From assembly GCF_026278345.1 (NCBI RefSeq), contig NZ_CP111085.1:62001-126000 (forward strand): DNA of 64,000 bases, read 5' to 3'. A program made the translations under genes and the position numbers. This document shows, piece by piece, positions 18,997-26,288 of this stretch. The notes under the pieces are model-generated. The model was not told where the DNA came from, did no database searches, and saw nothing but the letters and a program-made list of their open reading frames with translations. Each line of letters opens with the position of its first letter. The stretch's first letter is position 1. The stretch is from Tellurirhabdus rosea (GTDB lineage Bacteria > Bacteroidota > Bacteroidia > Cytophagales > Spirosomataceae).

Positions 18997-19004
18997 TATC
19001 TTTG
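18997..19004 (+). promoter_or_regulatory. Putative -7 box upstream of GT2 gene
   Basis: TATCTTTG matches TAnnTTTG and lies 86 bases before the GT2 ATG, in the 177-base gap after the second acyltransferase. No clear -33 element is seen. Confidence 0.4.
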
Positions 19005-19089
19005 TTCGTAGGAAACTGTATCAATACGCCAGGCCGTGTTCTTTCACGACGATTGCTCCGGCCGGCAATAACGCTTTTGTTCCCGCAAC

Positions 19090-19863
19090 ATGAGTTTGAA
19101 ACTCTCAATTGTGATGCCCGCTTACAACGAAGAAGAATGCATTCATATCGTTGTAGCGTCCTGGATTGACCTGCTCAACCGGCAGTTCCCGGCCCAGAAT
19201 ACCCGCCTGATCGTGGTCAACGACGGCTCCAAAGACCGCACGGGGGCAATTCTCGATAGTCTTAAGCCCCAGTATCCTGACAAACTGGAGGTGGTTCACC
19301 AGCCCAACGGCGGACACGGCAATGCCGTGGTGAACGGCTACAGGCGAGCAGTTGCGATGGAGTCGGAATACGTGTTCCAGACGGACAGCGACGACCAGTT
19401 CATTACCGACGATTTTGCCAAACTCTGGGAAAAACGGCATCAGTCCAAGTTTATTCTGGGCTACCGGGAAGAGCGTTACGACGCCCTGGCCCGTCTGGTC
19501 ATCACGCGGATTCTGCGCATGAGCCTCTTTTTCATTTACGGGACGTACATCAAAGACAGCAATATTCCCTTCCGGCTCATCGAAGGCAACTACCTCCGGG
19601 CACTGCTGGCACAACTGCCCTCTCCTCCGCCGTTCGCTCCGAACATCTTCCTGGCGGTGATGGCGCGGAAAGCCGGTCAGAACACGTTCGATCTGCCGAT
19701 TGTCCACAAGGAGCGGCAAACCGGCACGGTTTCGATCCTGAAATGGAAGCTGCTGAAAGTTTGCATGCAGAGCTTCCGTGAACTGGCCAGATTCCGGGTG
19801 GACCTGTCTTCCAAGGTGAAAGCCATCCGGGCCGCCGAGAAGAAACAGCCGGTTCGGGCTTAA
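19090..19863 (+). CDS. Family 2 glycosyltransferase
   Basis: A cytosolic or membrane-associated GT-A enzyme of 257 residues. It has the GT2 opening KLSIVMPAYNEEE, the nucleotide-binding IVVNDGSKD, GHGNAVVNGYR and the metal-binding QTDSDDQF. It has no C-terminal membrane helices, unlike the fused GT2 at 9.8-11.8 kb. It probably transfers a sugar to a polyprenyl phosphate or growing glycan in this cassette; substrates cannot be read from sequence. It appears to have its own promoter. Confidence 0.88.
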   Translation: MSLKLSIVMPAYNEEECIHIVVASWIDLLNRQFPAQNTRLIVVNDGSKDRTGAILDSLKPQYPDKLEVVHQPNGGHGNAVVNGYRRAVAMESEYVFQTDSDDQFITDDFAKLWEKRHQSKFILGYREERYDALARLVITRILRMSLFFIYGTYIKDSNIPFRLIEGNYLRALLAQLPSPPPFAPNIFLAVMARKAGQNTFDLPIVHKERQTGTVSILKWKLLKVCMQSFRELARFRVDLSSKVKAIRAAEKKQPVRA

Positions 19864-19877
19864 TCATTACCAATCCC

Positions 19878-19956
19878 AACACGGATTCAACGGATAAAAC
19901 TGATTGGTACGGAGAATAAAATCCGGCCCCTTCTGTTTTATTGGTTAATCCGTGTT
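19878..19956. repeat. Imperfect AT-rich inverted repeat
   Basis: AACACGGATT at 19878-19887 faces AATCCGTGTT at 19947-19956 as a perfect 10-base complement. Further complementary bases lie inside (GATAAAAC against GTTTTATT). It fills the gap between the GT2 gene and the next open frame. Its composition (rich in GGATT/AATCC) recalls the arms at 45938-46032. Confidence 0.5.
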
Positions 19957-19991
19957 TTTATTTTCGACTTTTCTCCCACCAACGCACGGGT

Positions 19992-22709
19992 ATGATTTCA
20001 AAACGTTTCTGGATCGGTCTGGGTCTGCTGGCTTTGCTGGCGGCGGGCTACTTCGGGTATCGCCGCTGGACGCAACCCATCCGGTCGACCTGGGAACTGA
20101 TTCCGTCCGATGCGCTGGTGGTCATGGAAAGTCCGGTCCTGCAGGACACGGTTTCCAAAAAGGCCCGGCTCGGGCAAATGACGCTCCGTTACACGCCCGT
20201 TTTTCACGAAGCCGTGCAGGCCCTCGACCAGTTTGTCTGGACCCCGCTCGATACAGCCGACGCCCTCCGGTTTCTGCGCCGCAAACCAATCTGGTACTCC
20301 CTCCACCGCATCGCCCGGGACAAACTCGACTTCCTGTTTTACATTCCCATCCGGACGGCCGAAGACCGGGCTCTGGTCGACCGGCTTCTGAAACCCGACG
20401 CCGACCGCTTCCGGGTGCTGGCCCACCCCTACCAGGGCGAACGAATCCGGGAGCTGCTGACCGTCGGGAACCAGTCGCTGGGGTCATTTCTGGTCCTCGA
20501 CGACTTTCTGGTGGGCAGCCCGTCAACGCTGCTTATCGAAAGCGTGGTCCGGCGGATTCACCAGCCGTTTGCCGAAACTCCGCTGCAGCGGGCCGATGTG
20601 AAACTCGTGCGGCCCCACACCCTCGGCGGCATGTACATCCGAAGCTCCGTTCTGGAATCCCTGCTGACGACGCCCGTCAGCCAAACCACCGACTGGCAGA
20701 CCCGCTCCCTGCGGGCGTTTCTGCCCACCGAAATCAAGACGCAGTTCCGGGCCTCGGCCAACCGCACGCACCTGATCGGAACCTCGCGGGAAGACATCGG
20801 CACCCAGACGGCCCTGGCGCGCCTTTTTGCCGGGCAGACACCGGGTCGGATTGGCTGCGGGGCGCTCGTTCCGGAATCGGCCACCTCGCTTTTTCACATT
20901 GGCCTCACCGACGGCATGCGTTTCGGCGAAGCCCTGACACCCTTTATCAATTCGGAGGAAGATCCGACCTTTCGGCAGGGACGGCGGAAGCTGCGACCTC
21001 TGCTGCAAAAAAACGCCGCCAACGTCTACCGGTTTGTGGGTTCGGAAATTGCGCTGGTCCGGCTCGATGCGCCCTCGTCCGAGCGCCGGCTTGTGCTGCT
21101 GATTCGTTCGGAGAATCCCGAAAAACTGTCGGACCGCTACCAGCTGGCGTCTTTTCTGCTCAATGGCAGCAAGGCCGTGTCCAGCGCCCGCCCTTTTCTG
21201 AAACACAACCTCACCCGGATCACCACTCCCGACCTGCCCGCCTACCTCTTCGGAGGTCTGTTCCGGGGGTTTCCGACCAGCTGGGTCACGCAGGAAGGGC
21301 CGTATCTGGTCATCGCCAACAGCCAGGAAGTGATGCAGGAATACCTGCAGGCCCTGCGCGACGAACAGGTCTGGACCGCCAACCGCCGCCAGAGCGAATT
21401 GCTTTCGCAAACCCTGCGACCGGCGCATTTTACCGTTTTCACCCGCTTCGACCGGGCCGGGGAATCCATGAGCGCCAACTGGCCGCTGGCCTGGCAACGG
21501 CTGCTGAACCACGACGAAACGACGCTCGACAACGTCGAAAACCTGGTTTACCAGAGCAGTTACAGCCGCGACCACATTTACTCGACCATTGCCGTGGGCC
21601 GCACCACGCGGCGGGCCAGCGAAGCGGTCTTCAACCGGGTCTTTCTGCAGAAAAAAATTGAATTCAACGCCCCGCCGACCAGCACGCCGTTTGTCCTTGG
21701 GGACTTCGTCGGCGGAACGGGGTATCTGTGGGCCATCGACAACATCCGGCAGTTCGTCCAGATTACGCCGGAGGGCGAAAAGCAGATTTTGCCGGCGCTC
21801 GACGGCCCGGTACGCAGTTCGCTGGTTCCGGTCAATTACCTCGACAACGGTCGCCTGCAGTACGCCTTTACCACCGACCGCTCGCTGTACTTTGCCGACC
21901 CGGCCAACGGCCTCGTCAAATTCAGCTCCGTCCGGCTGCCCGAGGGTCTCGACCCTTCGACGCTGCGGGCCGTGCGTCACCCGAGTCTGCTGCTGCTAGC
22001 GGGCCACCGCGACGGCAGTGTTTACGGCTTCAGCAAGGCGGAGAAGCGGTTTACCCGGCAGTTTGCCGTCAACGCCAGCGGGGAGGGCCGTCCGCCGTTT
22101 CAGGCCGTCAGCCGGAGGCAGGCCCTGACCGTACTGTCCGTCCAGAAGGAAGGCCGGGTTTTTCTCTGGTACGAAAACGGCACCCGGGCCACAGGTTTTC
22201 CGGTTGATTTGAAGGCCGAAATGGTCGGTCCGGCCTTTATCGACAGCGGTTCTCCGGCCACGCTGACCACCATCACGCAGCAGGGCGAACTGGTGCGCAT
22301 CGGCGAAGACGGGCAGGAAGCCGACCGGACGCAGTTGTACCGCCCCATCCGCCGCGGCTCGTTCCGACTGCTGCTGGAAGAGGGCCAGACGGACTACCTG
22401 CTGCTGCGGGCCACCGATACCGAAATTGCGGTGCTCGACCAGAACGGCAGGCAGTTGTTTGAGGTGCGGAGCCTCATTTCGGGGCAGACCACCATCCGTT
22501 ATCACGCCCTGGATGCCGGTTTAAAGATAATTAGCGTAAAATCGGGTACCTTTACGACCCTGTACGACCTGGCGGGCCACCCCATCGGCGACCGGCCCAT
22601 TCCGGCGCTTTATCCCGTAACCCTCCAGTATTCGGCCTCCCGGAACAAGCTGTTTGTCTACGGCAGCAGCGAAAAAGCGGTTCAGGTCTGGTCGATCAAA
22701 CTCCGGTAA
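19992..22709 (+). CDS. Large single-pass protein with C-terminal beta-propeller-like region (DUF3352-like)
   Basis: 905 residues from ATG 19992; an earlier in-frame start at 19941 lies in the inverted repeat and is unlikely. One N-terminal membrane helix (residues 4-23) is followed by a long extracytoplasmic part. The first ~550 residues carry a pattern seen in DUF3352-type proteins (LIPSDALVVMESP near the start). From about 560 on there are short beta-rich repeats with phrases such as LLAGHRDGSVYGFSKAEKRF, resembling a propeller. The function is unknown. It is followed 9 bases later by an SGNH lipoprotein gene, so the two are probably co-expressed at the envelope. Confidence 0.7.
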   Translation: MISKRFWIGLGLLALLAAGYFGYRRWTQPIRSTWELIPSDALVVMESPVLQDTVSKKARLGQMTLRYTPVFHEAVQALDQFVWTPLDTADALRFLRRKPIWYSLHRIARDKLDFLFYIPIRTAEDRALVDRLLKPDADRFRVLAHPYQGERIRELLTVGNQSLGSFLVLDDFLVGSPSTLLIESVVRRIHQPFAETPLQRADVKLVRPHTLGGMYIRSSVLESLLTTPVSQTTDWQTRSLRAFLPTEIKTQFRASANRTHLIGTSREDIGTQTALARLFAGQTPGRIGCGALVPESATSLFHIGLTDGMRFGEALTPFINSEEDPTFRQGRRKLRPLLQKNAANVYRFVGSEIALVRLDAPSSERRLVLLIRSENPEKLSDRYQLASFLLNGSKAVSSARPFLKHNLTRITTPDLPAYLFGGLFRGFPTSWVTQEGPYLVIANSQEVMQEYLQALRDEQVWTANRRQSELLSQTLRPAHFTVFTRFDRAGESMSANWPLAWQRLLNHDETTLDNVENLVYQSSYSRDHIYSTIAVGRTTRRASEAVFNRVFLQKKIEFNAPPTSTPFVLGDFVGGTGYLWAIDNIRQFVQITPEGEKQILPALDGPVRSSLVPVNYLDNGRLQYAFTTDRSLYFADPANGLVKFSSVRLPEGLDPSTLRAVRHPSLLLLAGHRDGSVYGFSKAEKRFTRQFAVNASGEGRPPFQAVSRRQALTVLSVQKEGRVFLWYENGTRATGFPVDLKAEMVGPAFIDSGSPATLTTITQQGELVRIGEDGQEADRTQLYRPIRRGSFRLLLEEGQTDYLLLRATDTEIAVLDQNGRQLFEVRSLISGQTTIRYHALDAGLKIISVKSGTFTTLYDLAGHPIGDRPIPALYPVTLQYSASRNKLFVYGSSEKAVQVWSIKLR

Positions 22710-22718
22710 GTATTGCTT

Positions 22719-23738
22719 ATGAAAGTGCTTCGTTATATCGTCCTTCTGCTGGCCCTGGTGATTTATGCCGGGGGCTGTTCCACGTCCGTCATGCGGGACC
22801 TGCACCGGACGGGGCTGGTTACCGATGATTACCGCTACGGTGATCTGTACCGCTTGTCGAACCTGCCGCAGTTTCGCGCCGCGCCGCCGCCCTGTCCGAA
22901 GCCCCAGTTTCCGGCCCGGTTGCCCGACCACCTGTACGTCATCGGCGACAGCTTTCTGGAACCGGCCCGCATCGACTCTCGCGACTTTCCGACCGAACAC
23001 TACGCTTATACGCACTGGGAACGTCCCCGGACGGTCCAGCTCCACCCGAATCGCCGGAATGTGCTGATTCTGGAAAGCGTGGAGCGGCATTTCCGCGAGC
23101 ACTTCGGTCAGGTGGTGAACCAGATCCGGGTCGTATCAGATTCTACGCGGGTTCAGCCGGAAAAAGTAGCGGAGGTCCGCTGGCCACAGCGCATCCGGGA
23201 AGCGGAGGAACTGATTTCGGCCCCGGGTATCGAAGAACGGCTGGAAACCCTGCTCTTCGGCAACGACCTGTTTCTCTGGCTCAAGGAGCAGAAAGCCCGG
23301 TTTAATCAGCACTGGTTTGACCGCGTCAATCCCAAAGTTACCGTGACGCCGAACGGGCAGCATGTCCTGTACGGGCTGGATACCGACAGTACGCTCATCC
23401 ATTCTTCGTTCAGCCCGGTGACCGATGCCGAGGTGGCCCGGCTGGTCGATTCGGTCAACGCCACCGCGGAACGTTACAAACGCCTGGGTTTCGACGAGGT
23501 GTATCTTTCCATTATTCCGAATAAAACCAGCATTCTGGCTCCGGAACTGGGCCGCTATAACCACCTGATCGAACGGGTGCAGCAGCATCCGGCGCTCCGG
23601 GTGCCGGTCATCGATGTGTACACTCCGTACCAGACGAGTCGCCAGCCGGTTTATCAGGTCGGCGATTCGCACTGGACCTGCGAAGGCAAGGCAATCTGGC
23701 TCCAGGAAGCGGCAAAGATTTTCCGGCCGGCGAGTTAA
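22719..23738 (+). CDS. SGNH/AlgX-AlgJ-like lipoprotein
   Basis: 339 residues with lipobox YAGGC (C20). The SGNH serine motif is YVIGDSF (S78). Near the C-terminus VGDSHWTCEG supplies the Asp/His pair (D316, H318). Between them lies SIIPNKTSILAPE, which resembles the lysine-containing strand of alginate O-acetyltransferase AlgX/AlgJ. It probably transfers or removes acyl groups on a periplasmic glycan, with the two acyltransferase-3 proteins upstream as possible acyl carriers. ATG 22719 is preferred to a TTG two codons earlier. Confidence 0.72.
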   Translation: MKVLRYIVLLLALVIYAGGCSTSVMRDLHRTGLVTDDYRYGDLYRLSNLPQFRAAPPPCPKPQFPARLPDHLYVIGDSFLEPARIDSRDFPTEHYAYTHWERPRTVQLHPNRRNVLILESVERHFREHFGQVVNQIRVVSDSTRVQPEKVAEVRWPQRIREAEELISAPGIEERLETLLFGNDLFLWLKEQKARFNQHWFDRVNPKVTVTPNGQHVLYGLDTDSTLIHSSFSPVTDAEVARLVDSVNATAERYKRLGFDEVYLSIIPNKTSILAPELGRYNHLIERVQQHPALRVPVIDVYTPYQTSRQPVYQVGDSHWTCEGKAIWLQEAAKIFRPAS

Positions 23739-23822
23739 ACGGGAATCCCGTGGTGGCCCTGATCCCACCCCGTATTCCCTCAGGTTCCGGAGATTCTTTT
23801 CCCCACAAATTGACGCGCATCC

Positions 23823-24278
23823 ATGCACATGGCTGTAACTATTAAAAAACTGGAAGTTTCGGACCTGGATGATTTTACAGCCCTCGTTCACGTATTCGAA
23901 AACGTATTTGAGGTACAGCCGCTCTCCGCACCGGACCCTGCCCGGCTCGGAGAGCTGTTGACCCGGCAGGATTTTATCGCGTTGGTGGCCCAGGCCGAAC
24001 AGGAGGTCGTCGGCGGCCTGACGGCTTACCTGCTTCCGCAGTATTACCCGGTCAAACCGCATGTGTATCTATACGAACTGGCCATCATCCCCGACTTTCA
24101 GCGGCAGGGAATCGGGCGGCAGCTGGTAGACGAATTACTTCGCTACTGCCACCAGATCGGCGCCGGGGAGGTCTTTGTGCAGGCGGAAGCCATCGACAAA
24201 CACGCCATCGAATTTTACCGGACAACGGGCGGCATTCCCATGAAGGTTTTTCACTTCAGCTATCCCCTGAAAGACTGA
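23823..24278 (+). CDS. GNAT N-acetyltransferase, AAC(3)-I-like
   Basis: 151 residues with the full GNAT fold: VVGGLTAYLLPQ (strand 4 region), YLYELAIIPDFQRQGIGRQL (acetyl-CoA pyrophosphate loop RQGIGR) and the AIEFYRTTGG helix. The order and spacing, including FIALVAQ and the aromatic/proline stretch before the YELAI strand, resemble aminoglycoside 3-N-acetyltransferase I. A chromosomal housekeeping acetyltransferase of that subfamily is likely, and resistance activity is not shown. It starts 84 bases after the SGNH lipoprotein gene and ends before a -7 box for the next gene. Confidence 0.82.
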   Translation: MHMAVTIKKLEVSDLDDFTALVHVFENVFEVQPLSAPDPARLGELLTRQDFIALVAQAEQEVVGGLTAYLLPQYYPVKPHVYLYELAIIPDFQRQGIGRQLVDELLRYCHQIGAGEVFVQAEAIDKHAIEFYRTTGGIPMKVFHFSYPLKD

Positions 24279-24329
24279 CGGCAACGCAAAAATCTGCTTT
24301 ATCCGGCCCTAACCTCGCCCGATTTGGCG

Positions 24330-24337
24330 TAAGTTTG
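24330..24337 (+). promoter_or_regulatory. Putative -7 box immediately before the phosphoesterase ATG
   Basis: TAAGTTTG fits TAnnTTTG and ends four bases before ATG 24342. If used, transcription would begin at or near the start codon and give a leaderless mRNA. No -33 TTTG is seen at standard spacing. Confidence 0.4.
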
Positions 24338-24341
24338 CCGC

Positions 24342-26195
24342 ATGATTCGATTTGCTATCCCACTCTTCTTTCTGACCCTTTTTGCCCTTTTTGCCAAAGC
24401 CCAGTCCGAACAGCCGCTCCGCTTTGCGTTCGTTACCGACACGCACATCGGTGCTCCGGCCACGGCCGCGGAAGATTTGCAGCGGACCGTCGCCGACATC
24501 AACACCCAGTCGGGACTGGCGTTTGTGGTGGTCACGGGCGACCTCACCGACTTTGGCACCGAAACCGAACTCCGGGAGACCAAACGCATCCTCGACCAGC
24601 TGATTTATCCGTATTACGTTTTTCCCGGGAACCACGATTCCAAATGGTCCGAAAACGGCTGTAACGTCTTTCGGCAGGTGTTTGGGGCCGAACGGTTTGC
24701 GTTCACGGCGGGCAAATACCGGTTCGTTGGCTGCGGCAGCGGCCCCAACATGCGGATGTCGCCCGGGCTGGTGGCGCGGGAAGATGTGCTTTGGGTCAAA
24801 AAAGAACTCGAAACGCTGAAACGGACCGGCCAGCCCCTGATTTTCATGAACCATTACCCGCTCGACGAATCGCTGGCGAACTGGTATCTGCTCACCGACG
24901 AGCTGAAGGGCGTCAACGTGCAGGCGGCTTTCTGCGGTCACGGGCACCGCAACCGGTCGATGAATTTTGAAGGCATCCCGGCCGTCATGGGGCGCTCCAA
25001 CCTCCGGGCGACCGATCCGGTGGGCGGGTACAACCTCGTCACAATTCAGAACGACACGATGCGGTTCGAGGAACGTACGCCCGGCCTAACGACCAGGCCC
25101 GTCTGGAACACGATAGTTCTCCGGAAGCACGATTTCAGCAAAGACAACACGCGCCACCCCCGCCCGTCGTACGCCCTCAACCAAACCTACCCGAACGTCC
25201 GGCCCGACTGGGAGAAGCAGGACAGCAGCGACATCGGCGCGGGCATCGTGGCCGACCGGCGGCTGGCGGTTTATCCCAACACCCACGGACAGGTGGTCGC
25301 TCTCGACCCCGAAACCGGCCGCGACCGGTGGCGGTTTCAGACCGGCGGCAAAGTGTACGCCACCCCGGACCTGACCTCAAAAGGCGTGGTGGTCGCCTCG
25401 ACCGACGGCACGGTTTACTACCTGAACCGGAAGAACGGCAACGTCATCTGGAAACAGGCGACCGGCCGCCCCCTCGTGGCCTCCCCGCTGGTAGACGGAA
25501 AAACGGTTTATATCGGCAGTTCGGAAGGGAAGTTCCGGGCGTTTTCCCTGAAAGACGGAGCAAAACTCTGGGAATTTGACGGCGTAAGCGAATTTGTCGA
25601 ATCCATCCCGACGGCCGACGACCAGCGTGTCTATTTCGGTTCGTGGGGCAGTACGCTGTACGCGCTGGACAAAAGCACGGGTAAGCTCGCCTGGAAATGG
25701 ACCAACGGCAAGCTGCGCAACTTCTCCCCGGCGGCCTGCACGCCCATTCTGGCCCACAACCGCGTCTTTATCCAAACGCCCGACCGCACCGTGACGGCTC
25801 TCGACGCCGCTACCGGCCGCGAAATCTGGAAATCAAATCAGCATAAAGGCTTTGAATCCATCGGCGCTTCGGAAGACAAGTCGGTCATTTACATCAAGTG
25901 CATGCAGGACAGCGTCTACGCCCTGTCCACCCGCTCCGGCCAGATGCAGGCCGACTGGTTTGTCAACTGCCGGTACGGCTACGAAATCTCCCCGTCCCCC
26001 ATCACCGAAAAAGACGGGGTCGTGTTCGTCCCTACCGACGACGGTGTCATCTACGGCCTCGACAAATCGACCCGCCGCATCCGCTTCGCCCACAAACTCT
26101 CCAACGCCATGGTCAACCGCATCCAGCCCCTTTCGCGCCGCCGCGTGCTGGTGACGACGATGGACGGGAAAGTAGCGGCGCTGCGCTTTGAATGA
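24342..26195 (+). CDS. Exported metallophosphoesterase fused to PQQ-type beta-propeller
   Basis: 617 residues with a signal peptide (1-20, cleavage after AKA). The calcineurin-like phosphoesterase domain (about 25-260) has all metal motifs: TDTH (D33, H35), GDLTD (D67), GNHD (96-99) and GHGHRN. From about 290 to 617 there are PQQ/WD-like repeats (ALDPETGRDRWRFQTGGKVYA and similar) forming a seven- or eight-bladed propeller. It probably cleaves a phosphoester in the periplasm or at the surface, with the propeller binding substrate or partner; the substrate is unknown. Its stop codon lies inside the left arm of a 43-base-pair inverted repeat. Confidence 0.9.
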   Translation: MIRFAIPLFFLTLFALFAKAQSEQPLRFAFVTDTHIGAPATAAEDLQRTVADINTQSGLAFVVVTGDLTDFGTETELRETKRILDQLIYPYYVFPGNHDSKWSENGCNVFRQVFGAERFAFTAGKYRFVGCGSGPNMRMSPGLVAREDVLWVKKELETLKRTGQPLIFMNHYPLDESLANWYLLTDELKGVNVQAAFCGHGHRNRSMNFEGIPAVMGRSNLRATDPVGGYNLVTIQNDTMRFEERTPGLTTRPVWNTIVLRKHDFSKDNTRHPRPSYALNQTYPNVRPDWEKQDSSDIGAGIVADRRLAVYPNTHGQVVALDPETGRDRWRFQTGGKVYATPDLTSKGVVVASTDGTVYYLNRKNGNVIWKQATGRPLVASPLVDGKTVYIGSSEGKFRAFSLKDGAKLWEFDGVSEFVESIPTADDQRVYFGSWGSTLYALDKSTGKLAWKWTNGKLRNFSPAACTPILAHNRVFIQTPDRTVTALDAATGREIWKSNQHKGFESIGASEDKSVIYIKCMQDSVYALSTRSGQMQADWFVNCRYGYEISPSPITEKDGVVFVPTDDGVIYGLDKSTRRIRFAHKLSNAMVNRIQPLSRRRVLVTTMDGKVAALRFE

Positions 26196-26288
26196 CTGAA
26201 TGTTGAATGACTGAATGACTGAATAGCTCCGCTAATCTGGACCCTGCGGAGCTATTTAGTCATTCAATCATTCAACATTCAGTCATTC
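26190..26288. repeat. Near-perfect 43-bp-stem inverted repeat between convergent genes
   Basis: Arms 26190-26232 and 26246-26288 are complementary over 43 bases with two mismatches, around a 13-base loop. The arms are built from GAATGACT-type units with a GCTCCGC/GCGGAGC base at the loop. The stop codons of the two convergent genes fall in or at the outer ends of the arms. A bidirectional terminator or mRNA 3'-end protector is plausible, although no T-tract follows. The core is related to the element at 40498-40593. Confidence 0.9.
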
